Shown: positions 45,819 through 54,636 of the stretch, piece by piece
Position numbering within the stretch: position 1 is the stretch's first letter
Layout of the letters: each line of letters begins with the position of its first letter
Source of the DNA: Salinimicrobium sp963709775
GTDB taxonomy: Bacteria; Bacteroidota; Bacteroidia; Flavobacteriales; Flavobacteriaceae
Reading direction: 5' to 3'
Assembly: GCA_963709775.1 (NCBI GenBank)
Contig: CAVPXS010000017.1
Span: forward strand, 434,001-498,000
DNA: 64,000 bases
The notes under the pieces: generated by a model
Told to the model about the DNA's origin: nothing
What the model saw: only the letters and a program-made list of their open reading frames with translations
Databases searched by the model: none
Made by a program: the position numbers and the translations under genes

Positions 45819-46493
45819 ATGCTAAAAAATCTCTTTTTTTTAGGTGTAGGCATAATTGTAACTCTCCTTTCAATAACTGCAATATTTTATTTCCAAGAAT
45901 ATAAAATATCGGACTTGAACCAAAATTTAATTAATCATTCATTAATTGATGGTGACAAAAATATCTTTTCAGTTTTTGATACTGAGTTTATTAATCCGGA
46001 AGGTTTTTGTGACTGCAATGGATACTCCATAGGCGGCAAATCTGAGAATTTCTTGCCGTTTGCAAAGAACATACTGGAGCAGAATCAGGAATATTCTTGT
46101 TGTGGAATAAAATTTTCTAAAGAACAATATACTGGTTGGGGAGAAATAGATTATAATATAAAAATACTTGAACCTAATCAACAAGTACGTTATGATATTT
46201 TTTACAAAGATGACGTGCCTATTGCTCTGAACATCGAACAGTATTTTAAAAATTTTAATTTAGATGTTTCACACAATTATCCGACTATTCAGGCCTATGC
46301 AGAACATTTAGAAAAAACCTCAGAATATTCAAAGATTCTTCAAGATAATCACAATTATTTTCTTGTAAAGGAAATTGATGACGAATATTTCCTCATACAC
46401 CGCATAACAGACTGGTATGATTCCCAATCATTAAAAACGATTTCAGTTTATTCCAAAATTTATAAAAAGAACAAAGGATTTTCCTTTTTTTAA
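45819..46493 (+). CDS. Membrane-anchored cassette protein (224 aa)
   Basis: N-terminal anchor LKNLFFLGVGIIVTLLSITA, then an exported domain with two Cys pairs (GFCDCNGYS; EYSCCGIKF). Second gene of its cassette; probably co-expressed with the soluble protein upstream. Unknown family. Confidence 0.68.
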   Translation: MLKNLFFLGVGIIVTLLSITAIFYFQEYKISDLNQNLINHSLIDGDKNIFSVFDTEFINPEGFCDCNGYSIGGKSENFLPFAKNILEQNQEYSCCGIKFSKEQYTGWGEIDYNIKILEPNQQVRYDIFYKDDVPIALNIEQYFKNFNLDVSHNYPTIQAYAEHLEKTSEYSKILQDNHNYFLVKEIDDEYFLIHRITDWYDSQSLKTISVYSKIYKKNKGFSFF

Positions 46494-46535
46494 AAAAAAG
46501 AAGATCAAAAATGCCACTCAGACGGGCGGCACATT

Positions 46536-46665
46536 TTGTAACAACGGTTAACACAAATGCGGCAGACCAGCCAAAAATGGCATTTTTAACTACCTTTAAA
46601 AATAGAAATTAGAAAGATAAATTTCGTTCCCCTACTCCGCACTTGCGTTAACCGGGACGTTACCA
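46536..46665 (+). repeat. attC-like site, E2 type
   Basis: Left box TTGTAAC, right box GTTACCA. Arms ACGGTTAACACAAATGCGG and CCGCACTTGCGTTAACCGGG; ATGGCATTTTTAACTAC centre. Confidence 0.7.
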
Positions 46666-46707
46666 AAAATGGCTCCCAGAAAATATCAGATCAAACAATT
46701 TTATAAA

Positions 46708-46845
46708 ATGGCAAATACTAAAAACACTCCGAAAAATCATTTTAGTAAAAAAGAAATTTTTTCAGTTGGGCTAAGCTTCCTTTTTTTCTATTCGATTTTT
46801 TCAAATTGGGATTTAATAAAAAGCTGGATTTCGGACTTGTTTTAA
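46708..46845 (+). CDS. Small protein of a cassette (45 aa)
   Basis: Reads MANTKNTPKNHFSKKEIFSV, then one hydrophobic helix and KSWISDLF. A small single-span membrane protein is plausible. It lies in a family-B-like cassette flanked by B-type sequence. Support is only an ATG, an A-rich leader and a membrane-like composition. Confidence 0.45.
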   Translation: MANTKNTPKNHFSKKEIFSVGLSFLFFYSIFSNWDLIKSWISDLF

Positions 46846-46942
46846 AAGAGGGCTAAGATTCAGTCGGACAGGGAAGCGGACATTTTGATCCGGCCATAAA
46901 AACGACTGCAAAAGCCTTTTTACTCAAACGCGTCGCCAAATT

Positions 46943-47073
46943 TGGTAACAACGTATAAAAAAAATGCTCAAACCTGTCTCAATTCGAAACTCCGTGCTCG
47001 CTTGCAACGCCTGATTGTCCTGCGGACAATCAAGCTCGCCAGCTCGCACTATTTTTTATACGGGACGTTGTAA
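46943..47073 (+). repeat. attC-like site, L type
   Basis: Left box TGGTAAC, right box GTTGTAA; arms with seven or more A and matching T runs. Confidence 0.8.
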
Positions 47074-47107
47074 ACAATTTAAAAAAAACCAAAAAACTAA
47101 AATATAA

Positions 47108-47833
47108 ATGGCGAAATTTTTAAACACAAGAAAAGCAGTATCTGAAATTGAAGATTTAATCCGTGATGCGGACCAAAGGCTTATTTTGATTTCACCCTAT
47201 TTAAAATTATCAAAAGATTTTAAAGAATTATTGACTTATAGAAATAGTAAAGACAAAGTCACTACTGTAATTTTTGGAAAACAAGAGCTAAATCCAAACG
47301 AAATGAAATTCCTTCAAAGTTTGAGGTTTGTTATTTTAAAATACAATCAAGACTTACACGCTAAGTGTTACTTGAATGATGACAAAATGATAATTACATC
47401 ACTCAATCTTTATGAGTTCTCAATGAATAACAATAAAGAAATGGGAGTTTTAATCGACAAAAATGATGAATCTGACATAGAATTATTTGAAGATGCTTAT
47501 AAGGAAATAGACTTTATTGACGAAACAAGTGAACGATTTGAATTCACTTCTATTCCCGACGAAACAGAACCTGATAAAAAAGACTCTGAAACACAGCCGA
47601 CAAACATAGTTTCTTCAAATTCAAAACTGCTTACAACAAAAGAATTATCTCAATTAACAAATTTGAGTAGTAGAAAAGTTAATAGTTGGTTAACCGACAA
47701 CAAACTGATGTATAAAAAAGAAGATGATTGGAAAGCAACAAAACGTGGAAAAGAATTGGGTGGAATTGAAAAAAATGGACAATATGGACAATTTGTAATT
47801 TGGCCAGAGGAAATTGCGAAACAAATAAAATAG
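47108..47833 (+). CDS. Phospholipase-D-fold protein with C-terminal DNA-binding-like domain (241 aa)
   Basis: The N-terminal 150 residues form a PLD-like domain with a single HKD-type motif (QDLHAKCYLNDDKMIITSLN); LRFVILKYNQ precedes it. Such single-motif proteins act as dimers and are often nucleases. After an acidic linker the C-terminal 80 residues (LTTKELSQLTNLSSRKVNSW... GQFVIWPEEI) look like a winged-helix KilA-C/antirepressor-like DNA-binding domain. This points to a nuclease with DNA recognition, possibly anti-phage; that role is inference. Opens TTGTAAACAATT, closes AACTGTTTACAA. Confidence 0.78.
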   Translation: MAKFLNTRKAVSEIEDLIRDADQRLILISPYLKLSKDFKELLTYRNSKDKVTTVIFGKQELNPNEMKFLQSLRFVILKYNQDLHAKCYLNDDKMIITSLNLYEFSMNNNKEMGVLIDKNDESDIELFEDAYKEIDFIDETSERFEFTSIPDETEPDKKDSETQPTNIVSSNSKLLTTKELSQLTNLSSRKVNSWLTDNKLMYKKEDDWKATKRGKELGGIEKNGQYGQFVIWPEEIAKQIK

Positions 47834-47843
47834 TTAAAACTGT

Positions 47844-47857
47844 TTACAACACTGTAT
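47844..47857 (+). repeat. Left part of an L-type attC interrupted by an IS
   Basis: Left box TTACAAC plus ACTGTAT, then the IS begins. The remainder continues at 49289. Confidence 0.75.
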
Positions 47858-47859
47858 CC

Positions 47860-48174
47860 TATGAAAAGCAATAAGTCCTTCTCTCAAATTTAATATTTAA
47901 TTTTCTATTTATTTCATATTGATGATGTTTTTGGAGTGTTGAAATGTTGGCAAGTCTTTTCAGCACTTGCTTACTTGTCAATATTTCAATACTTATAACC
48001 TGCTCAGCATCCTATTTGTGGTCCTCGCCTGGGCGATGCCACCAGCATCATTATGATTTTGATTATAATAACCTGTCCACTAGCTAAAAAGTGTGATCCG
48101 AAATTGGCCACGTACAGTGTTTTGTGATACAGGTTTAAGTGGTTTGAGCTGGTTTATATTACTTCTTCTTGATA
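47860..48174 (-). ncRNA. Candidate bridge-RNA end of the IS1111-like element
   Basis: IS1111-group elements carry their guide RNA in the non-coding end downstream of the recombinase gene. The 315 bases here are gene-free and contain GAAATGTTGGCAAGTCTTTT and other stem candidates. Not verified. Confidence 0.35.
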
Positions 48175-49233
48175 TTATGATACTACTCCTATTTCATAGG
48201 GAGTTTCTGTTTTTATAACTGCAAGAGTTCTACTCAGGAGTTTGTGAGCGATTTTTATAATGATTTTTTTGTCATCTTTTCCTAAATGAGTGCGATAGTA
48301 AGCCTGCATCACCGGGTCCGTTCTGATGGCCTGCCAGGAAGCTTCCACAAAATAAGATCTGATCAAGCGGTGGGACCTGGGATTCATTCCCATGGCTTTA
48401 TTTGATGCACCACTTTGATGTACTCCTGGCGCGATACCTACATATCCAGCCAGGTGTTTTAAGGAATTGAAACGGCGCAGATCTCCAAGTTCTGAGATGA
48501 TCCCCACGGCAACAATTCCTCCAATTCCGGGAATACTTTTTAATAGATAATAATCCTTTTTATAATGTTTACGACAATATGCCCGTAGCTGATTAGTAAC
48601 CTGACGTTTCTCCTGATCAATAAATCTGAAGCTACGCATGCGGCTGTTTAAGGTCTCTCTGGCTGTTCCGAAATCAAAAGGCAGGTTGTCCAGCCAGTTT
48701 CGGTATTTGTGGCTCCAGTGGTCATTATCAAATTCTTCAGGTACTTTGATCCCGAAGTAGAGTAACTGCATTTTTATCATAGACTTGATGCGACGCAAAT
48801 CTTTAACGAGATCATTCCTGCGACGGAACAGGCTGCGAAGCTCTTCTCGTTTTTTATCGGGAACCACAATACTCTCCAGACGGCCATCTTTGAGTTCCCT
48901 GCTGATGAGCTGGGCATCGATTTTATCTGTTTTGGTATGTTTTTCTTTTCCCTTGCGGTGGATATCTGCAGGGTTAACTACTAATGATTTCCAGCCGTAA
49001 CTCTCGAAAGAGCGATGGGCGTAATATCCACAACATCCGGCTTCATAGGCAGTAGTAACTTCATAACCTGAAAAATGTTTATCGACATACTGAAACAGTT
49101 GTTCAGGAACAGGCGGCATGGAAAAGGATTTGCCAGCAAAAAGATCCGTGCTGCAGTGTATTTTCCAGCTTCTCTTGTGAATGTCAATACCAACGTATAA
49201 CTTTGGTACTGAGGCAGTAGATTGAGTATCCAT
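48175..49233 (-). CDS. IS110 family transposase (IS1111 group)
   Basis: 352 residues. The DEDD domain starts LYVGIDIHKRSWKIHC (Asp), TAYEAGCCGYYAHRSF (Glu), TDKIDAQLISREL (Asp pair). The C-terminal Transposase_20 domain has LLKSIPGIGGIVAVGIISEL, LAGYVGIAPGVHQSG and SYFVEASWQAIRTDPVM (Ser nucleophile region). Full length and apparently intact. Confidence 0.92.
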   Translation of the reverse strand: MDTQSTASVPKLYVGIDIHKRSWKIHCSTDLFAGKSFSMPPVPEQLFQYVDKHFSGYEVTTAYEAGCCGYYAHRSFESYGWKSLVVNPADIHRKGKEKHTKTDKIDAQLISRELKDGRLESIVVPDKKREELRSLFRRRNDLVKDLRRIKSMIKMQLLYFGIKVPEEFDNDHWSHKYRNWLDNLPFDFGTARETLNSRMRSFRFIDQEKRQVTNQLRAYCRKHYKKDYYLLKSIPGIGGIVAVGIISELGDLRRFNSLKHLAGYVGIAPGVHQSGASNKAMGMNPRSHRLIRSYFVEASWQAIRTDPVMQAYYRTHLGKDDKKIIIKIAHKLLSRTLAVIKTETPYEIGVVS

Positions 49234-49288
49234 ATCTTAGCATTTTTATTATTTAAGATACTTGATTTACTGCTTTTTCATTGATGCT

Positions 49289-49404
49289 AAAAAAAATGCT
49301 TAAACCTGTCTCAATTCGAAAGTCCGTGCTCGCTTGCAACGCCTGATTGTCCTGCGGACAATCAAGCTCGCCAGCTCGCACTGTTTTTATACGGGACGTT
49401 ACCT
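49289..49404 (+). repeat. Right part of the L-type attC interrupted by an IS
   Basis: Resumes AAAAAAAATGCTTAAACC and ends in right box GTTACCT. Confidence 0.75.
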
Positions 49405-49662
49405 CACATTCTCAACTCGAAAGACCGTACTTTTTGCCATTTTTGAGAGGTAAGGTTTCTGATAATGCCAATCGCAGTTTTGGGTTCGAAAAGTCGGTTC
49501 CTAAAAGCCATTTTTGAGACCTTTATTTGGCAACGATTCTTGTCGATCACGACTGCGGACTTGACTCAGACGCAAGAACGGACGGTCGGTTCAAGCCGAA
49601 CGTTCAGGCAAATATGAACATTAACTCATAGCTGGAATGGTCACAGCGGACAAACAAACGTG
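49399..49662 (+). repeat. Family C non-coding cassette, copy 5
   Basis: Opens TTACCTCACATTCTCAAC, closes ACGTGAGGTAAC; two CATTTTTGAGA motifs. Confidence 0.75.
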
Positions 49663-49794
49663 AGGTAACAACATATAAAAACAATGCTTATTTTAGTCTC
49701 GAATCGAATGTCTGTGCGTACTTGCTGCATCTGATTTTCCTGCGGAAAATCATCGCCGGCAATCGCCGCACTGTTTTTATACGAGACGTTGTAA
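49663..49794 (+). repeat. attC-like site, L2 variant
   Basis: Left box AGGTAAC, right box GTTGTAA; GATTTTCC/GGAAAATC hairpin. Confidence 0.78.
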
Positions 49795-49813
49795 AACATT
49801 AAGAAAAACGAAG

Positions 49814-50068
49814 TTGATAAAATCAAAAAATATATCTGATAAGAAATTGAAGTTAGCAACAAAAATCCTGATTTCTATTTCTGTATTATTTGTGATGCTC
49901 CCTTATACAACTTTATTTGGATTGCCATTTTATATAATCGGGTTGATCTTGTTGTGGAATTCAAATCTGACCAAAAAGCTTAAATGGAAATGGACATTTG
50001 TTCCATTATTAATTGTTGGACTGATTTATATTATAATCGCATTAATTATTTACATTTTTAAGCTGTAA
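49814..50068 (+). CDS. Small membrane protein of a cassette (84 aa), TTG start
   Basis: Starts TTG ATA AAA TCA after an A-rich leader; no ATG is near. Three hydrophobic segments (ILISISVLFVMLPYTTLFGL, PFYIIGLILLW, FVPLLIVGLIYIIIALIIYIF). Unknown family. The related cassette at 56090 also begins with TTG and the same TTGTAAAACATT opening. Confidence 0.62.
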   Translation: MIKSKNISDKKLKLATKILISISVLFVMLPYTTLFGLPFYIIGLILLWNSNLTKKLKWKWTFVPLLIVGLIYIIIALIIYIFKL

Positions 50069-50155
50069 AGTATTGGCATTTGAGAATAAAAAGTAACAGC
50101 ATAAGAAATTAGAAAAATCCGATTCAGATTTACTCAAAGGAAACAAAAAAACGTT

Positions 50156-50284
50156 TTACAACAACGTATAAAAACAATGCTAAAGCCAGTCTCAAATCGA
50201 AGCTCCGTGCTCGCTTGCTTTGCGGATTGTCCTGCGGACAATCACGCTCGCCCGCTCGCACTGTTTTTATACGAGACGTTGCAA
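50156..50284 (+). repeat. attC-like site, L type
   Basis: Left box TTACAAC, right box GTTGCAA; variant TTGCTTTGCGGATTGTCC and CACGCTCGCCCGCTCGCAC arms change together. Confidence 0.8.
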
Positions 50285-50835
50285 AAAATGCCGCTGACAA
50301 ACAAAACGCAGAGAAAATTAAAAAATAACTCGGATAAAAAACAGACTTTTAAAATGCCTTTTTGGAAGGAAAGATAAATTGAGTTAAAAAAGATAAATGG
50401 CGACGGACTTCTCACTCAAACGGAGAAAAAAAGAAACGTGAAAAATATCATTTTAGAGAAGTAAGATAAATTCGGTTTCAAAGAATAATTTTCAAGGGAT
50501 TTTCTCACTCAGAAGGAGAAAAAACGGAGAAAAATTTGGCTTTTTTAAGAGGTAAGGAAATTTATAATTTTAAATAAATCACAGCGGACTCGATTAATAT
50601 AAGGAAAAAGACATATTAGTATGAACAAAAAGAAAGTCAAGCTTTTCAATATAGTTGCAATTATTGCTCTAATTATTTTATTAATAATATTCTTGGACTG
50701 GACACTTGAACACGCAATACACGGATGGAAGAATCCAATGTAGCTTTTTTATAAAATACTGGCAACTGGACCAAAAACACCTCAAAAAGAAAACGGAGAG
50801 CAACAGGGGGGCTCACTCAGGTGGGCGGCAATATT
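50279..50835 (+). repeat. Family B cassette, copy 5 (carries a tiny frame)
   Basis: Opens TTGCAAAAAATGCCGCTGAC, closes ATATTTTGCAAC. Degenerate CATTTT(T)GAGA units occur at 50440-50600. Longer than other B copies because a 40-codon frame lies in its right half. Confidence 0.68.
50621..50743 (+). CDS. Very small membrane protein (40 aa)
   Basis: Reads MNKKKVKLFNIVAIIALIIL, then LIIFLDWTLEHAIHGWKNPM. One membrane helix with a basic N-terminus and an aromatic tail with DW...HGWKNP, a layout common among tiny Bacteroidota proteins. Preceded by AAGGAAAAAG and an ATG. It sits in a family B cassette. Confidence 0.5.
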   Translation: MNKKKVKLFNIVAIIALIILLIIFLDWTLEHAIHGWKNPM

Positions 50836-50966
50836 TTGCAACAATGTATAAAAACAATGCTATCTTAGTTCTCGAATCGAAAGTCGGTGTGTACTTGCTG
50901 CGTCTGATTTTCCTGCGGAAAATCAACGCTCGCCCGCTCGCACAGTTTTTATACGAGACGTTAGCC
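50836..50966 (+). repeat. attC-like site, L2 variant
   Basis: Left box TTGCAAC, right box GTTAGCC; GATTTTCC/GGAAAATC hairpin but L-like right arm (CGCTCGCCCGCTCGCAC). Confidence 0.75.
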
Positions 50967-50979
50967 AATAGCTAAAAAA

Positions 50980-51402
50980 ATGAAATTTAAGGAAGCAAAT
51001 ATTCGAGAAATGGCGGAACACCTTCTGTGCGGAAATCTTTGTTTTTTAAATACTATAACCGGTGATTTTGAGTATCATCCAGCAGAAATGGACCTTTTTC
51101 CAGACGAGGAAAATCCCTGGCAAGAAGTTATAGATAAACTCGATAATAATTGGGATGATTACATTCGGATCGAGCCAATGAATTCCAGCCAATCTTTTGC
51201 TGTAATGGAATCTTTTGCCGACCAATTGGAAGCGGACGGATTTCGCAAAAAGTTACTTGCTGCTTTAAGCCGACCAAAACCTTTCAGGAATTTTAATTAT
51301 CTGATCCACGAATCAGATTTCAGACAGGAATGGTTTGACTTCCGAGAAGAAAGAAATATTGAGTGGGTAAGAGAACAGATATCTGACCGCGTGGATGAGT
51401 AA
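50980..51402 (+). CDS. UPF0158 family protein (140 aa)
   Basis: Begins MKFKEANIREMAEHLLCGNL and shows the family pattern: NWDDYIRIEPMNSSQSFAVM, FADQLEADGFRKKLLAALSR, and FNYLIHESDFRQEWFDFRE near the end. UPF0158 proteins are small cytosolic proteins of unknown function. A broken copy lies at 28415-28641. Opens TTAGCCAATAGC, closes GCCATTGGCTAA. Confidence 0.82.
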   Translation: MKFKEANIREMAEHLLCGNLCFLNTITGDFEYHPAEMDLFPDEENPWQEVIDKLDNNWDDYIRIEPMNSSQSFAVMESFADQLEADGFRKKLLAALSRPKPFRNFNYLIHESDFRQEWFDFREERNIEWVREQISDRVDE

Positions 51403-51411
51403 AAAGCCATT

Positions 51412-51541
51412 GGCTAACACTATATAAAAACAATGCTAAAACCTGTCTCAAATCGAAACTTCGTGCTCGCTTGCAACGCCTGATTGTCCTGCGGACAATC
51501 AAGCTCGCCAGCTCGCACTGTTTTTATACGGGACGTTGTAA
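51412..51541 (+). repeat. attC-like site, L type
   Basis: Left box GGCTAAC, right box GTTGTAA; standard arms and hairpin. Confidence 0.8.
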
Positions 51542-51943
51542 GCCATTGCTTTACGCGGATGGGCATTTTTTGAAAGTCCTGGGCTGGTTTAATAGGGGAG
51601 TACAGATAAGGGAAAGAAAAGGATATGACCATAGGGAACTATCCCCAAGTATGTTGCGATGAGATCGTGGAGAGTCTTTTAACTATCCAAACGTTATCAC
51701 GTTACAAATACTTGTGGTTAAGGTAGTTGAAATTTTTGATATAGTCAATGGGTTCAACTAACTTAATTTTTCCCTTATCTGGACGGACCACTGATTGCGC
51801 CCACCCCTTATTCCACAATCTTTAGAACTACTTCTAAACCCAATGGAAACGGGGTACGGACTTCAAAAAATGACTTTTAAATTTCGGCCGCTTCAACCAA
51901 CAGTTCCTTTTTGGTTATCTTTTCAATCTGATAACCAAACAGC
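51536..51943 (+). repeat. Family A non-coding cassette, copy 5
   Basis: Nearly identical to copies 2 and 4; AACGGGGTACGGACTTC. Confidence 0.75.
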
Positions 51944-52021
51944 TTACAACACTATGTAAATGCAATGGCCCAAAATCATTAGCCTGAAAAGGGGCCACAG
52001 CATTTACACGTACCGTTGCCA
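51944..52021 (+). repeat. attC-like site, S type
   Basis: Left box TTACAAC, right box GTTGCCA; GTAAATGC/GCATTTAC stem. Confidence 0.75.
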
Positions 52022-52047
52022 TTCATTATGAAAAAGAAGAATAGATT

Positions 52048-52230
52048 ATGAAATATAAAATTGGTTTTAAATTAGATTGGTTGGAGATGATATTTGTAAT
52101 ATTTACCGTATTTATTGCTGGAATGATTACTGCCAGTGATTTGAACAATAAATTTCTTTATACTGGTTTGATAATACTTTCATCAGGTGGTTTATTATTA
52201 AAAAAAAGAGTTAAGATGCCGATTAAGTAA
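52048..52230 (+). CDS. Small membrane protein of a cassette (60 aa)
   Basis: Reads MKYKIGFKLDWLEMIFVIFT and has two hydrophobic helices, ending in a basic KKRVKMPIK. Unknown family. Opens TTGCCATTC; the tag near its end is ATGGCAAC. Confidence 0.6.
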   Translation: MKYKIGFKLDWLEMIFVIFTVFIAGMITASDLNNKFLYTGLIILSSGGLLLKKRVKMPIK

Positions 52231-52374
52231 TAGAATCAAGAAGAGTGAAATCCCAGCGGACTGGGAGGTAGTTTGAGAAAAGATGTGGCAAAGGTTTGTA
52301 TTAATCTGTAAGCTTCTGATGACTCATTTAAAAAACCGGAACGAATTTTCATTCTAACCTTTAAAACAACGAAA

Positions 52375-52504
52375 TGGCAACAACATATAAAAACAATGCT
52401 CAAACCAGTCTTGAATCGAAACTCCGTGCTCGCTTGCAACGCCTGATTGTCCTGCGGACAATCAGGCTCGCCAGCTCGCAAAGTTTTTATACGAGACGTT
52501 ACCT
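52375..52504 (+). repeat. attC-like site, L type
   Basis: Left box TGGCAAC, right box GTTACCT; GCTCGCAAAG in the right arm instead of GCTCGCACTG. Confidence 0.78.
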
Positions 52505-52763
52505 CACATTATCAATTCGAAAGACAGTTATTTTTTGCCATTTTTGAGAGGTAAGGTTTCTGATAATTCCAGTCGCAGTTTACGGCTCGAAAAGTCGGTT
52601 CCTGAAAGCCATTTTTGAGACTTTTATTTGGCAACGGTTCTGGTCGATCACGACGGCGGACTTTACTCAGACGCAGGAACGGATGGTCGGTTCAAGCCGA
52701 ACGTCCAGGCAAAAATGAAAATTAACTCATAGCTGGAATGGTCACAGCGGACAAACAAACGTG
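52499..52763 (+). repeat. Family C non-coding cassette, copy 6
   Basis: Opens TTACCTCACATTATCAATTC, closes ACGTGAGGTAAC. First of two adjacent C copies. Confidence 0.75.
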
Positions 52764-52893
52764 AGGTAACAACATAGAAAAACAATGCTTAATTTAGTCT
52801 CGAATCGAAACTCCGCGCTCACTTGCAACGCCTGATTGTCCTGCGGACAATCAAGCTCGCAAGCTCGCACTGTTTTTATACGGGACGTTACCT
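52764..52893 (+). repeat. attC-like site, L type
   Basis: Left box AGGTAAC, right box GTTACCT (complementary, as both neighbours are family C). Confidence 0.8.
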
Positions 52894-53152
52894 CACATTA
52901 TCCACTCGAAAGGCAGTTATTTTTTGCCATTTTTGAGAGGTAAGTTTTTGATAATGCCAATCGCAATTTTCGGTTCGAAAAGTCTGTTCCTAAAAGCCAT
53001 TTTTGGACTTCTATTTAGCAAAAGTTCCTGTCGATCACGACGGCGGACTTTACTCAGACGCAGGAAAACGGACGGTCGGTTCAAGCCTAACGTCCAGGCA
53101 AATAGGAAAATTAACTCATAGCTGGAATGGTCACAGCGGACAAACAAACGTG
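52888..53152 (+). repeat. Family C non-coding cassette, copy 7
   Basis: Tandem neighbour of copy 6; the second motif is CATTTTTGGAC, and the first is CATTTTTGAGAGG. Confidence 0.75.
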
Positions 53153-53281
53153 AGGTAACAACATATAAAAACAATGCTAAAACCTGTCTCGAATCATAAC
53201 TTCCGGCTCGCTTGCTCAGCGGATTGTCCTGCGGACAATCACGCTCGCCAGCTCGCACTGTTTTTATACGGGACGTTACCC
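53153..53281 (+). repeat. attC-like site, L type
   Basis: Left box AGGTAAC, right box GTTACCC; variant TTGCTCAGCGGATTGTCC. Confidence 0.8.
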
Positions 53282-53300
53282 AACATTTAAAACAAACTGA

Positions 53301-53819
53301 ATGAAATTAAAATACCTTATTCTCTATCTGTTCTTGATAATAATCCAAACAAAAATAATAGGACAAGATCTGTCAATCCTGGATGAAAAGAATGGTTTCC
53401 GAGAAATAAAATTAGGTGATAAGATCAGTAACTACAATCAATTTCAACCGTACAACTCAGAGAACGCTGAATATTTTGGTGGAATTTATTATGATTATAT
53501 TTTTTTCAGTAACGAATATGATTCTATTGGAGAAACAGATATTTACAGAATATTTGTCAATACCTATGAGGGCTTAATAATGCAAATTCACATAATTACA
53601 GCCAAAAATTTTGAAGTTATTGATTTATTAAACGCCGCTTACGGACCGACATCCCATAGTAGGACGGACAGGTATGTGTGGTTTACTGATAAAGTGAGAT
53701 GTGATGTCATTGGCTTGAAAAATAATTGGCATATTATGTATGAGGACAGGATTTTAATCTCGAAAAAAATAGAAAAGGAAAAATCTTTAAAGCAGAGTAA
53801 AGCGTTAGACCAGTTTTAA
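53301..53819 (+). CDS. Secreted cassette protein, hypothetical (172 aa)
   Basis: Signal peptide (KLKYLILYLFLIIIQTKIIG) then a domain with NGFREIKLGDKISNYNQFQP, IYYDYIFFSNEYDS and a C-terminal basic tail. The mature region looks like a bacterial beta-sandwich of unknown function. Opens TTACCCAACATT; closes GTTGGGTAAC. Confidence 0.7.
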   Translation: MKLKYLILYLFLIIIQTKIIGQDLSILDEKNGFREIKLGDKISNYNQFQPYNSENAEYFGGIYYDYIFFSNEYDSIGETDIYRIFVNTYEGLIMQIHIITAKNFEVIDLLNAAYGPTSHSRTDRYVWFTDKVRCDVIGLKNNWHIMYEDRILISKKIEKEKSLKQSKALDQF

Positions 53820-53846
53820 TAGTATATCTCACCGAAGAAAAACGTT

Positions 53847-53975
53847 GGGTAACAACGTATAAAAACAATGCTCAAATCAATCTCTAATCGAAAGTCCGTG
53901 CTCGCTTGCATAGCGGATTGTCCTGCGGACAATCACGCTCGCCAGCTCGCACAGTTTTTATACGAGACGTTGGCG
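53847..53975 (+). repeat. attC-like site, L type
   Basis: Left box GGGTAAC, right box GTTGGCG; TCAAATCAATCTCTAATCG arm variant. Confidence 0.8.
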
Positions 53976-53995
53976 GGCATGCAAAATCAATTGAA

Positions 53996-54496
53996 ATGAA
54001 AATATATGATAGATATCTTGTTTCGGATCAAACGCTAATTGATCAATTGAGCACTCAGTTTGAACAGGTAAATCGAGATAATATTAACTGGAGAATCACA
54101 TATTTGGACAAAGAAACAGGGGATAATTGGCTATATTATTTTACTGATTCTGAACTTCACGGTGGGGGATATCCTATGATGAGCAAATTGCCATTTCCAG
54201 AAACAGACAAACTAATTGAAATTGCTCTGACCTCGGATAAAGAAGATGAAGTCTTTGCTGCTTGTCGCACACTTGTAAATAACGAAAAAATTGATAATCA
54301 GGATTTTCGAAAAACTTTAATAAACAAATTGGAATTAATTTCCGATTCAAGTCGACAGAGAAAAGTGATAAAATCAGCGGATTTGGATTCTCCGATGAAT
54401 ATGAAATCTCAGTTATCAAAGTCTGCTGACCAAGTATCAAGAGACGCAGCTGATTTCCGGGCTATTGCGGAGAGGGCGAAAGGATTGCTTGAGTGA
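53996..54496 (+). CDS. Imm27-like immunity-type protein (166 aa)
   Basis: ATG at 53996 (MKIYDRYLVSDQTLIDQLST); the longer frame reads attC. The middle contains WLYYFTDSELHGGGYPMM, which matches the SELHGGG signature block of Imm27 immunity proteins, preceded by WRITYLDKETGD. Imm proteins neutralise polymorphic toxins. No cognate toxin is visible in this cassette. The assignment rests on this motif only. Opens TTGGCGGG, closes CCCGCCAA. Confidence 0.65.
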   Translation: MKIYDRYLVSDQTLIDQLSTQFEQVNRDNINWRITYLDKETGDNWLYYFTDSELHGGGYPMMSKLPFPETDKLIEIALTSDKEDEVFAACRTLVNNEKIDNQDFRKTLINKLELISDSSRQRKVIKSADLDSPMNMKSQLSKSADQVSRDAADFRAIAERAKGLLE

Positions 54497-54507
54497 AAAG
54501 CACGACC

Positions 54508-54636
54508 CGCCAACATTATATAAAAACAATGCTTAATTTGTTCTTGAATCGAATGTCCGTGCTCACTTGCTTTGCGGATTGTCCTGCGGACAATCACGCC
54601 CGCCCGCTCGCACAGTTTTTATACGAGACGTTACCT
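54508..54636 (+). repeat. attC-like site, L type
   Basis: Left box CGCCAAC, right box GTTACCT; TTGTTCTTGAATCG and CACGCCCGCCCGCTCG arms. Confidence 0.8.

Larger units (their letters stand above)
47858..49288 (-). mobile_element. IS1111-like insertion sequence inserted in an attC-like site
   Basis: The interrupted site reads ACTGTAT|IS|AAAAAAAATGC, which matches uninterrupted sites (ACTGTATAAAAAAAATGC at 28657 and 56441). Length is 1431 bases. Subterminal inverted repeats ATGAAAAGCAATAAGTC (3 bases from the left end) and, from the right end, ATGAAAAAGCAGTAAATC (7 bases in) agree with the IS1111 pattern of 7 and 3 bases. The transposase is on the minus strand, with about 320 non-coding bases downstream of it. 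Confidence 0.85.
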
